From: Roseibium porphyridii
GTDB taxonomy: Bacteria; Pseudomonadota; Alphaproteobacteria; Rhizobiales; Stappiaceae
Reading direction: 5' to 3'
DNA: 64,000 nt
Assembly (NCBI RefSeq): GCF_026191725.2
Contig: NZ_CP120863.1
Coordinates: forward strand, 2,894,001 to 2,958,000
Positions 37,825 to 46,730 of the stretch are shown here, one piece after another. Position numbers and translations under genes: made by a program. The stretch's first letter is position 1. Each line of letters opens with the position of its first letter. A model generated the notes under the pieces. That model was not told the DNA's origin, ran no database searches, and saw only the letters and a list, made by a program, of their open reading frames with translations.

Positions 37825-39249
37825 CTAGTCCTCAAGTACCCAGGTGTCTTTGGTGCCGCCGCCCTGGCTGGAGTTCACGACGAGTGATCCCCTTTTCAGC
37901 GCAACTCGGGTCAGGCCGCCAGGCGTAATGCGAACCCGGTCTCCGATCAGGACAAACGGGCGAAGGTCTACATGGCGCGGGGCAACACCCGATGCCACGT
38001 GTGTCGGACAGGCCGACAGGGCCAAGGTAGGCTGTGCGATATAGTTGGTTGGATTGGATTCCAGAACCTTTCGGAATTCAGCAATTTCCCGCTTCGACGC
38101 AGTTGGACCTATCAGCATTCCGTAGCCACCAGATCCGTGGACTTCCTTCACCACAATCTCTTCAAGGTTGTCCAAGACATAGGCAAGATCGTCAGGGCGG
38201 GAACAGTTCCAGGTCGGCACGTTGTTCAGTATGGGTTTTTGACCTGTATAGAACTCGATGATGTCGGGGACATAGGCATAGATCGCCTTGTCATCTGCGA
38301 TACCCGTTCCAGGCGCGTTGCAGATCGTGACGTTGCCGGCACGATAGGCGTCAAACAATCCCGGCACGCCGAGCATGCTGTCCGGATTGAAGGTGAGGGG
38401 GTCCAGAAACGCATCGTCAATGCGCCGGTAAATAACATCGACCTGTTTCGGTTGACGCGTCGTACGCATGAACACTTTGCCTGCGTCGACAAATAGATCC
38501 CGGCCTTCAACCAGTTCAACGCCCATTGAGTCGGCCAAAAAGGCGTGCTCGAAATAGGCAGAGTTATAAATGCCGGGCGTCAGGACGACCACGGTCTGGG
38601 TTGATTTGGACAGGTCCGGAGCAACGCTTTCCAAGGTGAGGCGAAGGCTTTCGGGATATTGCTCGACCGGGGCGACGCGATGCATCTGGAAGAGCTCTGG
38701 AAACAGGCGCATCATGGTTTCCCGGTTCTCCATCATGTAGGAGACACCGGAAGGGGTGCGGGTATTGTCTTCAAGAACATAGAACTCGTTCTCAGACACC
38801 CTTACGAGGTCGGTACCGATGATATGCGCATAAACTTTGCGTGCAGGTGTGAACCCGGCCATTTCCGGGAGAAAAGCCTCGTTCTGCAAAATCAGATCGG
38901 CAGGTATTCTGCCGGCCCTCAAGATTTCCTGGCGGTGATAAATATCATGCATGAACGCATTCAGCGCCCGCACACGCTGGTCAATGCCGGCTGACAAGCG
39001 GCGCCATTCCCCGGCCGATATCACTCGGGGGATCGGATCGAAGGGAATCAGGCGTTCGGTTGCCTCTTCGGCGCCATAGACCGCAAAGGTGATGCCGAGA
39101 CGTCTGAAGATCGTTTCTGCATCTCGGCTCTTTTTGGAAAGGAAGTTGGCGGGCTTGTCTTCAAGCCATTTTGAGAGCCTGGCATACGGAGTGCGCGAGT
39201 TCCCGGTCTCGTCGAGCATTTCATTGAAGAAAGTGCGAGCGTCCGCCAT
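37825..39249 (-). CDS. Circularly permuted ATP-grasp amidoligase-like protein (Anbu operon)
   Basis: Predicted ATP-dependent carboxylate-amine or peptide ligase. The 474 residues begin MADARTFFNEMLDETGNSR. The circularly permuted ATP-grasp core shows RALNAFMHDIYHRQEIL, YVLEDNTRTPSGVSYMMENR, ICNAPGTGIADDKAIYAYVP and the Gly-rich nucleotide loop VVKEVHGSGGYGMLIGP. The start has an excellent GGGGAGG. It is the first of four overlapping or closely spaced genes; comparative genomics groups have proposed a peptide synthesis or tagging function for such loci, without biochemical proof that I know of. Confidence 0.93.
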   Translation of the reverse strand: MADARTFFNEMLDETGNSRTPYARLSKWLEDKPANFLSKKSRDAETIFRRLGITFAVYGAEEATERLIPFDPIPRVISAGEWRRLSAGIDQRVRALNAFMHDIYHRQEILRAGRIPADLILQNEAFLPEMAGFTPARKVYAHIIGTDLVRVSENEFYVLEDNTRTPSGVSYMMENRETMMRLFPELFQMHRVAPVEQYPESLRLTLESVAPDLSKSTQTVVVLTPGIYNSAYFEHAFLADSMGVELVEGRDLFVDAGKVFMRTTRQPKQVDVIYRRIDDAFLDPLTFNPDSMLGVPGLFDAYRAGNVTICNAPGTGIADDKAIYAYVPDIIEFYTGQKPILNNVPTWNCSRPDDLAYVLDNLEEIVVKEVHGSGGYGMLIGPTASKREIAEFRKVLESNPTNYIAQPTLALSACPTHVASGVAPRHVDLRPFVLIGDRVRITPGGLTRVALKRGSLVVNSSQGGGTKDTWVLED

Positions 39250-39359
39250 TGCCTCCCCTTTGCGTGTGCTTCGTTGTTAAGCAATCATTGCAAATTTCTG
39301 AAGGCTGTCAAAGTACAAACTGGCGGCGCTCTTGCTCACTCTTTAGGCAATCTTACGCA

Positions 39360-40361
39360 TTAGTCTCTAAAGGAAGTCGTTCCATCCACCTTTGTAAACC
39401 GTCCCTTGCCGTCAACATGCACGGTCATGGTGTCGTCTGCTGACCAGTAGGGATAGTTCGTGAATTTGAAGATACGCGGGTAGATGGTGAGCTTACCGTT
39501 TTTCGCGACCTCCTTGGTATTGGAGACTGTCAGCATGCCAGCTTCGCTGCGTCCTGCGGGCTGCAGCTGACTGAGGTTGATGCCGGGCTGTTCATTGCGG
39601 TTGAAGCTCTGATAGAGCTCTCCGCCATAGACTGCACAGTCAATATGCAGTCTGCTGCGACCGATCCGTGGCCCGGAAGACGTTGGTGTCCACTTGATGT
39701 TGCCGTCGATCCCCCATTCGTCCACGCCAAAGCCAAGATGAATTGTTGTGCCGTCTTTGACCGGGATGTTCTTCATTCGCATGTAAACGTTGCCGGATCG
39801 GTTCTCGACCGAATATTCCGGCGAAATATAGTTCCAACCTATTTCACCGTCGAGCACGTGCAGTTTCTGCCATTCATAAAAGATCCCGGCACCGATGGAG
39901 GCAGATATTGGTGTGGGCAGAAGATTGAATTGTCGTCCCTGCTGAACAACGCCGAGGTCGCCAACAATGTACTGGGCAAGGCGTTTTCCTGATTCATGCA
40001 ACGCCCATTCACCGGTTTGCTTGCCCGCAGCTTTCATAACTTCCTTGAAAACACTTGCGCCGGATTTGACAACCGCATCCGCATCACCGCCAAAGGACAG
40101 TTCCCAGTCGAGCCCGGAAGATGTAATGCCGTCCATCTCTCTTGCCGTTCTGCAGCCCGTGACAAGAAGAATCGCCATGGCGGTGCCGGCCTCCGCCATC
40201 AAGCCGGCGCGCTTGCCGGTCACCAGAACCTGTATGGGTAATTTCTTCGATCCCATATTCCAGAGATCGAACTGAAAAACACTTCCTCCAGCGAGTATCG
40301 AACCAGAGAAACCGCCGCCTAAAATGGCAATCCATGTTGTTTCGGGACTGTATAAAGTCAT
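39360..40361 (-). CDS. Unknown protein with glycine-rich hydrophobic N terminus
   Basis: I do not recognise this gene. From the ATG at 40361 (GGGAG 8 nt upstream) the product is 333 residues; a longer frame starting at 40424 would add 21 residues. It opens with a Gly-rich hydrophobic stretch (TWIAILGGGFSGSILAGG), a second hydrophobic stretch around AEAGTAMAILLVTGC, then a soluble region rich in β-type sequence (GFGVDEWGIDGNIKW; MTVHVDGKGRFTKVDG). The Gly-rich patches are reminiscent of membrane-associated or lipid-modified surface proteins. It ends 110 nt before the ATP-grasp gene on the same strand, so it may or may not belong to the Anbu operon. Confidence 0.75.
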   Translation of the reverse strand: MTLYSPETTWIAILGGGFSGSILAGGSVFQFDLWNMGSKKLPIQVLVTGKRAGLMAEAGTAMAILLVTGCRTAREMDGITSSGLDWELSFGGDADAVVKSGASVFKEVMKAAGKQTGEWALHESGKRLAQYIVGDLGVVQQGRQFNLLPTPISASIGAGIFYEWQKLHVLDGEIGWNYISPEYSVENRSGNVYMRMKNIPVKDGTTIHLGFGVDEWGIDGNIKWTPTSSGPRIGRSRLHIDCAVYGGELYQSFNRNEQPGINLSQLQPAGRSEAGMLTVSNTKEVAKNGKLTIYPRIFKFTNYPYWSADDTMTVHVDGKGRFTKVDGTTSFRD

Positions 40362-40509
40362 CGCAAATGCTCCCAGCCGGCTTGCAGTATTAAGCCATAA
40401 AAATGCATTTTTATTGCAGGGCAAAATCCCTTCAGTGCCCGGACTCAGGTCAAAGGGAGCCCGTTCACAATCACCGAATTTAGTATGAAATAACGTTAGG
40501 GGATGTGTC

Positions 40510-40526
40510 GCAAATCATATTTTTGC
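40510..40526. promoter_or_regulatory. Inverted repeat GCAAA-N7-TTTGC upstream of pccB
   Basis: Dyad 106 nt before the pccB start, in the intergenic region shared with the unknown minus-strand gene. A similar short dyad, GCAAATTGC (43423-43431), lies upstream of pccA. The repeat could be a shared operator; no regulator gene is adjacent and the match to the known short-chain acyl-CoA regulator motif is not in the right orientation. Confidence 0.3.
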
Positions 40527-40632
40527 CGTTTTGTATGAGGCGTAGGCGTACTTCCCCATAATCCCATGTGCTGACTATGCTGCGACTGGGGGGCATGTTA
40601 GAGCCTCAGCTGACGTATCTTGGGAGGACCGG

Positions 40633-42165
40633 ATGAAAGAAGTTCTGGCCGAATTGGAAACCCGCCGGGAAACTGCCCGGCTTGGTGGCGGGCAGCGTCG
40701 CATCGACGCGCAGCACTCAAAAGGCAAGCTGACGGCGCGTGAGCGGATCGAGATCCTGTTGGACGAAGGCTCGTTTGAAGAGTTTGACATGTTCAAGCAG
40801 CATCGGTGCACCGATTTCGGCATGGAAGAACAGCACATACCCGGCGATGGCGTTGTGACCGGTTGGGGCACAGTCAACGGCCGAACAGTTTATGTGTTTT
40901 CAAAGGATTTCACGGTTTTTGGTGGCTCCTTGTCGGAAGCACACGCTGAAAAAATCACCAAGCTGCAGGATATGGCGCTTCAAAATCGCGCGCCTGTCAT
41001 TGGTCTTTTCGATGCTGGTGGTGCCCGTATTCAGGAAGGTGTCGCTGCGCTGGGCGGATACGGTGAGGTGTTCAAACGCAATGTGCTGGCCTCGGGTGTT
41101 ATTCCGCAGATTTCGTTGATCATGGGTCCTTGCGCCGGTGGTGACGTTTATTGTCCGGCCATGACCGACTTTATCTTCATGGTCAGAGACACGTCCTATA
41201 TGTTCGTTACCGGGCCCGATGTTGTGAAGACGGTTACCAACGAGACAGTGACCGCAGAAGAACTTGGTGGCGCGTCGATCCACACGACAAAGTCTTCCAT
41301 CGCGGACGGGGCGTTCGACAATGATGTCGAGGCCCTGGATGAAATGCGGCGTCTCATCGACTTTCTGCCGATGAACAATCAGGCCGATTTGCCTGAACTG
41401 ACGAATTACGACGACCCGGATCGTATCGACAACAGCCTGGATACGCTAATTCCGGACAATCCGAACAAGCCTTACGACATGAAGGAACTCGTTCTTAAAA
41501 CAGTTGATGAGGGCGACTTCTACGAGCTGCAAGGCAGTTTTGCAGGGAACATCATCACCGGGCTCGGCCGGATCGAGGGGCGGACAGTCGGCATCATAGC
41601 CAACCAGCCGATGGTGCTCGCTGGGGTTCTGGATTCCGATGCCAGCCGCAAGGCCGCAAGATTTGTGCGTTTTTGCGACTGTTTCGGTATTCCGATCGTA
41701 ACCTTTGTCGATGTGCCCGGCTTCTTGCCAGGGACGTCGCAGGAATATGGTGGCCTCATCAAGCACGGTGCGAAATTGCTGTTTGCCTACACGGAAGCAA
41801 CTGTGCCGAAAGTGACCGTGATTACGCGCAAGGCCTACGGTGGTGCATATGACGTCATGAGTTCCAAGCATATCGGTGGCGACATCAATTATGCCTGGCC
41901 ATCAGCCGAAATTGCCGTCATGGGAGCAAAAGGTGCGGTTGAGATCCTGTATCGATCCGAACTTGGCGATGCTGACAAGATTGCCCAGCGCACCAAGGAC
42001 TATGAAGACAGGTTTGCAAACCCGTTTGTTGCTGCGGAACGCGGTTATATTGACGACGTCATCCGACCTCATTCAACACGGCGCAGGGTTGCCAAAGCGC
42101 TTGCCTTGCTGCGGTCGAAGAATGTCGAAATGCCGTGGAAGAAGCACGACAACATTCCGCTTTGA
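40633..42165 (+). CDS. pccB: Propionyl-CoA carboxylase beta (carboxyltransferase) subunit
   Basis: Transfers carboxyl from carboxybiotin to propionyl-CoA, giving methylmalonyl-CoA, with the pccA product. The 510 residues show the crotonase-like carboxyltransferase halves: [20 protein letters not shown], the oxyanion Gly-rich block [19 protein letters not shown], and in the second half [19 protein letters not shown] and [26 protein letters not shown] precedes the ATG. pccA is 1.4 kb downstream with two unrelated minus-strand genes between. A bidirectional terminator follows. Confidence 0.96.
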   Translation: MKEVLAELETRRETARLGGGQRRIDAQHSKGKLTARERIEILLDEGSFEEFDMFKQHRCTDFGMEEQHIPGDGVVTGWGTVNGRTVYVFSKDFTVFGGSLSEAHAEKITKLQDMALQNRAPVIGLFDAGGARIQEGVAALGGYGEVFKRNVLASGVIPQISLIMGPCAGGDVYCPAMTDFIFMVRDTSYMFVTGPDVVKTVTNETVTAEELGGASIHTTKSSIADGAFDNDVEALDEMRRLIDFLPMNNQADLPELTNYDDPDRIDNSLDTLIPDNPNKPYDMKELVLKTVDEGDFYELQGSFAGNIITGLGRIEGRTVGIIANQPMVLAGVLDSDASRKAARFVRFCDCFGIPIVTFVDVPGFLPGTSQEYGGLIKHGAKLLFAYTEATVPKVTVITRKAYGGAYDVMSSKHIGGDINYAWPSAEIAVMGAKGAVEILYRSELGDADKIAQRTKDYEDRFANPFVAAERGYIDDVIRPHSTRRRVAKALALLRSKNVEMPWKKHDNIPL

Positions 42166-42194
42166 GCAGAACCGAAATGCTTGGTTTCCAAATG

Positions 42195-42222
42195 AAAAAG
42201 GGCCGATTTTTCGGCCCTTTTT
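42195..42222. terminator. Bidirectional Rho-independent terminator (pccB / secreted protein gene)
   Basis: Perfect 12-bp stem AAAAAGGGCCGA (42195-42206) with TCGGCCCTTTTT (42211-42222) and a TTTT loop. The A and T tracts make it functional in both directions, serving pccB from the left and the minus-strand gene ending at 42241 from the right. Confidence 0.93.
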
Positions 42223-42240
42223 GGTGTCTGGTACTGAAGA

Positions 42241-42552
42241 TCAGTTCCAGCGGTTAAAGCCGCGTCCGAACAGAGGTTCTTTACACTGATAAGCCACCGG
42301 GCATTTGCGGTTGTCGCGTGTCGGACCGTACTGCACGAACAGTTCCTGGTTCCAATCGCAATAGCTTCTGTTGGAAACAAACATGGAATAGGTGTGCTGG
42401 CCTGTCGTGAAGACGACGGCACCGTGCCGGACTACCATGTTCTGTGCTTGTGCGCAGGTCATTTGACGAAGGTCCGGGCGTGCCTCGGCGGCAGTAGCCA
42501 TGCAAAAACCGGCAAGAGCGAGCGTAGCGCTAAAGAGTTTGCCTTTGTGCAT
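42241..42552 (-). CDS. Small secreted cysteine-containing protein
   Basis: Not assigned to a named family. The 103 residues have a Sec signal peptide (MHKGKLFSATLALAGFCMAT, likely cleaved after the AEA near residue 24) and a mature domain of about 80 residues with four cysteines in pattern C-A-Q-A-Q...C-D-W...C-P-V...C-K, so two disulfides are possible. The block RHGAVVFTTGQHTYSMFVSN is reminiscent of short uncharacterised exported proteins of Hyphomicrobiales. A ribosome-binding AAGGAGATATCG precedes the start. Confidence 0.75.
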   Translation of the reverse strand: MHKGKLFSATLALAGFCMATAAEARPDLRQMTCAQAQNMVVRHGAVVFTTGQHTYSMFVSNRSYCDWNQELFVQYGPTRDNRKCPVAYQCKEPLFGRGFNRWN

Positions 42553-42886
42553 CGATATCTCCTTGCGATGCCGGTGAACTTTGTTGAGTTTGAAATCCGG
42601 CGACTAGCAATAGTTCAAAGTGAGACTCTTGACCTTACCCTAAGGTAAGAACTTAGCGAAGTCTGTACCAATCTGTGGTGCGGAGATGTGACGTCGGACA
42701 CTTAAAGACAGCTTAGCTCCCAAATTTTGTGAGCTTGCCTTTTTGGAGAGTCGAAAGCTTAGGGAGCTGCCCGTACTTGACCGGGGGAGGCAGTCCCAAG
42801 TCACAGGCTCAATTGGTGGTTCGCCTGTGTGCCTGAATCGCATGTGTTAGAAAACTAACGTTAAGGGACTGATATCCGGAAATTGC
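42553..42886. other. 334-bp intergenic region
   Basis: Lies between two minus-strand small secreted protein genes. It should hold the promoter of the 42241-42552 gene. Nothing else is recognised: no hairpin with a U tract, no RNA gene and no frame with a supported start. Confidence 0.4.
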
Positions 42887-43357
42887 TCAGGAATGTATTT
42901 TCCCGAAGTCTGTCGGACAGACAGGGCCCGGGAGGATCTGTTTGACACCTTTGAGCGAAAATCCTGCATACCGATTGTCTTCGAATTTGACAGCCAATGT
43001 GGTTGCCGCGCGCAAGCGGTGCCAGACATAGCTGAAACTGTCAGAGCAGGTCGCGCAGTCGCTGCCGATATAACCTTGTTTGTTCACAGGCAGATCAAGA
43101 ATTTCCTGGTCAATAATCAGTTTGATGTGGCTGCTTGGCGCCGGAGTTTGTCCATCAATCTCGATGTGGAGAACAGTTCCGTTGACCTTGCGGTCCGGAT
43201 GGCACCAGATGACGAAATTCGCACCAACATTGTTTGTGGTCCAGTAACGGGTGAAACCGTCGACGTCGCCTCGGCTCCACTTGGCGAACGTTTCTGCGTT
43301 CGCGGTGTGAGACAACAAACTGACTGCAACAAGTGCAAAAGCAAAAAGCTTTGCCAT
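42887..43357 (-). CDS. Secreted protein of unknown function
   Basis: From the ATG at 43357 (GGAGGAGAACTC directly upstream) the product is 156 residues with a signal peptide (MAKLFAFALVAVSLLSHTAN, cleaved near ANA). The mature part is mainly β-type with Cys pairs (IWCHPDRK; CATCSDSFSYVWHRL), a pattern of secreted stress- or surface-related proteins. I do not recognise the family. A longer start at 43375 is possible but has no ribosome-binding site. Confidence 0.72.
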   Translation of the reverse strand: MAKLFAFALVAVSLLSHTANAETFAKWSRGDVDGFTRYWTTNNVGANFVIWCHPDRKVNGTVLHIEIDGQTPAPSSHIKLIIDQEILDLPVNKQGYIGSDCATCSDSFSYVWHRLRAATTLAVKFEDNRYAGFSLKGVKQILPGPVCPTDFGKIHS

Positions 43358-43607
43358 GAGTTCTCCTCCAAGCATCAGTATTTACTGCAGTAGTTTTCTT
43401 AAGATTGAGATAAAGACCGTTCGCAAATTGCTGCCGGAACTGGCAGAAATGCATCACATTTCGGTCAAGTGCATCCCGTTTGTAGCTCAGCTGCCAGAGG
43501 GAGTGCGTAGCAAGGTGTCCGCAATACTCCTCTCGCCCTTTGGATAAGTTGCGCAGGGCAGTGGGCCAGCCTACAACTCTGGAAACGATCCAGCTGGGTG
43601 GAATTCA

Positions 43608-45620
43608 ATGTTCTCGAAAATTCTTGTCGCCAACCGGGGCGAGATCGCTTGCCGGGTTATCAAGACGGCACGTCGCATGGGCATCAAGACGGTCGCTGTC
43701 TATTCAGACGCGGACCGGGACGCGTTGCATGTAGAGATGGCTGACGAGGCAGTTCATATCGGACCGGCAGCAGCTGCTGAATCCTATCTGGTGGCCGACA
43801 GGATCATCTCCGCCTGCAAGGAAACCGGTGCCGAGGCGGTTCACCCTGGCTATGGGTTTTTGTCCGAACGTGCGAGCTTTCCAGCAGCACTGGCCAAAGA
43901 AGGGATCGTCTGGATCGGGCCGAACTCGCGTGCAATCGAGGCGATGGGCGACAAGATCGAGTCCAAAAAGTTCGCAAACGATGCCAAGGTCAGCACGGTT
44001 CCCGGGTATCTGGGTGTCATTGAATCTGCAGATCAGGCCGTAGAGATAGCAGGTGACATCGGCTACCCGGTGATGATCAAGGCCTCCGCCGGCGGTGGCG
44101 GCAAAGGAATGCGTATCGCTTGGAATGCGGAAGAGGCCAGGGACGGTTACACCCGTTCCAAGTCCGAAGCTGCATCGTCATTCGGCGACGATCGCGTCTT
44201 TATCGAAAAGTTCATCGAAAACCCGCGTCACATTGAAATTCAGGTGCTTGGTGACAAGCACGGAAACGCGATTTACCTGGGAGAGCGCGAATGCTCGATC
44301 CAGCGCCGTAATCAGAAAGTCATTGAAGAAGCTCCGTCGCCGCTGCTGGATGAGGAAACGCGCCGCAAGATGGGCGAGCAAGCCGTCGCACTTGCGAATG
44401 CCGTCGATTACGACAGTGCAGGAACGGTCGAGTTCGTTGCCGGTCAGGACAAGAGTTTTTACTTTCTGGAGATGAACACCCGTCTTCAGGTGGAGCACCC
44501 GGTCACAGAACTGATCACGGGCGTTGACCTTGTCGAGCAGATGATCCGCGTTGCAGCGGGTGAAAAACTGTCGCTCGCTCAGGATGATGTGAAGTTGAAC
44601 GGCTGGTCGGTCGAAAGCCGGATCTATGCGGAAGATCCATATAGGAACTTTCTGCCGTCGATCGGACGTCTGGTCCGTTATCAGCCACCAGAAGAGGCCT
44701 CTTCAGACGGTTCGACGATCCGGAACGACACCGGCGTTGTCGAAGGGTCGGAGATCTCCATGTTCTACGATCCCATGATTGCCAAGCTGATCACCCACGC
44801 TCCGACTCGTGAGCAGGCAATCGATGCTATGAGCACAGCGCTTGATGCGTTTTATGTTGATGGGATCCAGCACAACGTTCCATTCCTGACCGCGTTGATG
44901 AACCATCCGCGTTGGCGTTCCGGGGAATTGGCAACAAGTTTTATTGCCGACGAATACCCGGACGGTTTCTCACCTGCCGTTCCAGATGAAGCAGCATATT
45001 CTGTGCTGGCGGCAGTTGCCCTTTCCATGGGAGCCTTGGAACGCGAACGTCTGGACCATCTGCCAGGCCGCTTGCGTCCTCATTCGGGCGCTATTCGGGA
45101 GGACTGGGTTGTTCGGCTCGACAAGACTTATGTGCCGATACGTCTTGCTGCAGGTTATCCCGGGACACCAGTCGAACTCGATGTTGCCGTCGGCGATGGT
45201 CCTGTGATGAATGTTGAATCGGATTGGGTACCTGGTGACCCGCTCTGGTCAGGCAAAGTCGGCGATCAGCCGGTGACAGTGCAGATCCGCAAGGTAACTG
45301 GTGGCCATCGACTCGACTGGCAAGGGTATTCGGTCGTTGCGAAAGTTATGACCCCAAGGGTTGCTGAACTTGACGAACTGATGCCTGAAAAGCTGCCGCC
45401 GGACACATCCAAGATGTTGTTGTGTCCAATGCCGGGGCTCGTCGTATCGATTGCCGTTGACGAAGGGCAGGAGGTGAAGGCTGGTGAACAGCTTGCCGTT
45501 GTCGAAGCCATGAAAATGGAGAATGTCCTGAGAGCAGAGCGGGACTGCACGGTTTCTGCCATCAAGGCAGCACCAGGTGACAGCCTTGCAGTAGACGCGG
45601 TGATCATGGAGTTCTCGTGA
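43608..45620 (+). CDS. pccA: Propionyl-CoA carboxylase alpha (biotin carboxylase) subunit
   Basis: ATP-dependent carboxylation of biotin and carrier of the biotinyl group. The 670 residues have the biotin carboxylase N-terminal domain (KILVANRGEIACRVIKTARR), the ATP-grasp with ASAGGGGKGMRIAWN and the ERECSIQRRNQKVIEEAPS block, a C-terminal carboxylase segment with MNTRLQVEHPVTE, a PCC-specific linker domain, and the biotinyl domain with VVEAMKMEN, Lys636 being the biotin site. Together with pccB it feeds propionyl-CoA into the methylmalonyl-CoA route; no mutase gene is in the window. Confidence 0.96.
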   Translation: MFSKILVANRGEIACRVIKTARRMGIKTVAVYSDADRDALHVEMADEAVHIGPAAAAESYLVADRIISACKETGAEAVHPGYGFLSERASFPAALAKEGIVWIGPNSRAIEAMGDKIESKKFANDAKVSTVPGYLGVIESADQAVEIAGDIGYPVMIKASAGGGGKGMRIAWNAEEARDGYTRSKSEAASSFGDDRVFIEKFIENPRHIEIQVLGDKHGNAIYLGERECSIQRRNQKVIEEAPSPLLDEETRRKMGEQAVALANAVDYDSAGTVEFVAGQDKSFYFLEMNTRLQVEHPVTELITGVDLVEQMIRVAAGEKLSLAQDDVKLNGWSVESRIYAEDPYRNFLPSIGRLVRYQPPEEASSDGSTIRNDTGVVEGSEISMFYDPMIAKLITHAPTREQAIDAMSTALDAFYVDGIQHNVPFLTALMNHPRWRSGELATSFIADEYPDGFSPAVPDEAAYSVLAAVALSMGALERERLDHLPGRLRPHSGAIREDWVVRLDKTYVPIRLAAGYPGTPVELDVAVGDGPVMNVESDWVPGDPLWSGKVGDQPVTVQIRKVTGGHRLDWQGYSVVAKVMTPRVAELDELMPEKLPPDTSKMLLCPMPGLVVSIAVDEGQEVKAGEQLAVVEAMKMENVLRAERDCTVSAIKAAPGDSLAVDAVIMEFS

Positions 45621-45664
45621 TTTGAGGTTTGATTGACACTGTGAGCGGACAAACGCTAGTGCTG

Positions 45665-45692
45665 CGGCCCATGATGTCTTCGTCATGGGCCG
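45665..45692 (+). terminator. Hairpin terminator candidate after pccA
   Basis: CGGCCCATGA (45665-45674) pairs perfectly with TCATGGGCCG (45683-45692) across an 8-nt loop. The flank TATTGATTCT is only moderately U rich. It lies between pccA and the HAD gene. Confidence 0.55.
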
Positions 45693-45718
45693 TATTGATT
45701 CTCTAACAGGAAAACCGG

Positions 45719-46384
45719 ATGTCCGTTACAACCGTTTTGTTTGATCTGGATGGCACGCTTACTGACCCTTTTGAGGGCATTACCCGTTCAATCCAGCAAG
45801 CTCTTGATAAGATGTCATCGAAGGTTCCGGATGCAAAAGATCTTCATTGGTGTATCGGACCCTCGCTCTGGGACAGTTTCCGCGTTCTTCTGGACACCGA
45901 TGACAAGGCCGAGTTGGACCGGGCCGTTGCCTTTTATAGAGAGCGTTTCACCGACGTTGGTCTCTACGAGAATACCTTGATCGAGGGGATACCTCAGACT
46001 TTGAGTGACTTGCGGTCTTTGGGATTTGAATTGCATGTCTGCACGTCCAAACCTCACGCTTATGCCGGCAAGATCGTCGAACATTTCGAACTGATGCCGT
46101 ATTTCGGCAAGGTGTACGGTTCAGAACTTGACGGCAAACGTTCGGCAAAAGCCGACCTTATCTCTTACATTCTCGACGAAGAGGGCATTACGTCAACGCA
46201 AGTCGTCATGATTGGTGACCGCGAACACGATCTGATTGGTGCAAAGGCGAATGGTGTCGAAAGCATCGGAGTACTTTGGGGCTACGGCAGCCATGATGAG
46301 CTCCACAAGGAAGACCCGGTACTGATTGCTCGTCAGCCTTCTGAGATTGTCCAGTATCTTGAGAGCAAATTCTCCCGAGCGTGA
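45719..46384 (+). CDS. HAD-superfamily phosphatase, Gph-like
   Basis: Subfamily IA hydrolase resembling phosphoglycolate phosphatase. The 221 residues have motif I FDLDGTLTDPFEGI (Asp9/Asp11), motif II in VCTSKPHAYAGKIVE and motif IV IGDREHDLIGAKANG with the cap domain between. It differs clearly from the HAD gene at 32276. Role could be metabolite repair; substrate unknown. Confidence 0.9.
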   Translation: MSVTTVLFDLDGTLTDPFEGITRSIQQALDKMSSKVPDAKDLHWCIGPSLWDSFRVLLDTDDKAELDRAVAFYRERFTDVGLYENTLIEGIPQTLSDLRSLGFELHVCTSKPHAYAGKIVEHFELMPYFGKVYGSELDGKRSAKADLISYILDEEGITSTQVVMIGDREHDLIGAKANGVESIGVLWGYGSHDELHKEDPVLIARQPSEIVQYLESKFSRA

Positions 46385-46425
46385 AGCTCTCATTGCCGCT
46401 AGACCAGAACGGAAGGTTCACGGCT

Positions 46426-46447
46426 TTTCAGTAACACTGAAATTTTG
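46426..46447 (+). terminator. Weak terminator candidate after the HAD gene
   Basis: TTTCAGT / ACTGAAA stem (46426-46442) with an AAC loop and a short TTTT. It would separate the HAD transcript from the riboswitch-controlled gene, but the stem is short and AT rich. Confidence 0.4.
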
Positions 46448-46502
46448 ACCACGAAAACGTTGCCAAGAACAAGCGCAACCGTTAGACAGTGGTGCAGAGA
46501 AC

Positions 46503-46643
46503 AGTTCTCGGGGCGGGGTGCAATTCCCCACCGGCGGTATCAGGGAAACCTGGAGCCCGCGAGCGCCTTGCAACGTTTGTTTCAAGGGTCAGCAGATCCG
46601 GTGAGAAGCCGGAGCCGACGGTTACAGTCCGGATGAGAGAGAA
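46503..46643 (+). promoter_or_regulatory. FMN riboswitch (RFN element)
   Basis: Contains the conserved core of the FMN aptamer: TTCTCGGGGCGGGGTG, CAATTCCCCACCGGCGGT, AGCCCGCGAGCGCC, GTCAGCAGATCCGGTGAGA, AGCCGGAGCCGACGGTTACA and GTCCGGATGAGAGAGAA. It lies about 90 nt before the start of the transporter gene, so FMN binding probably represses its expression. An insertion (ATCAGGGAAACCTGG) forms its own short hairpin in one aptamer arm. Confidence 0.94.
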
Positions 46644-46730
46644 CTTGGACGCGGGTCTAACAGCAAGGCCTGCGGACGCGTGTCTTTTGAGACTGTTCTG
46701 GAATGGACGAACCGGACAGGATCAAACGAA

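Noticed and set aside
40362..40632. Short-chain acyl-CoA regulator (TTTGCAAA) motif upstream of pccB
   Set aside because: Only a GCAAA-N7-TTTGC dyad exists, in the opposite orientation; kept as a low-confidence site, not assigned to that regulator.
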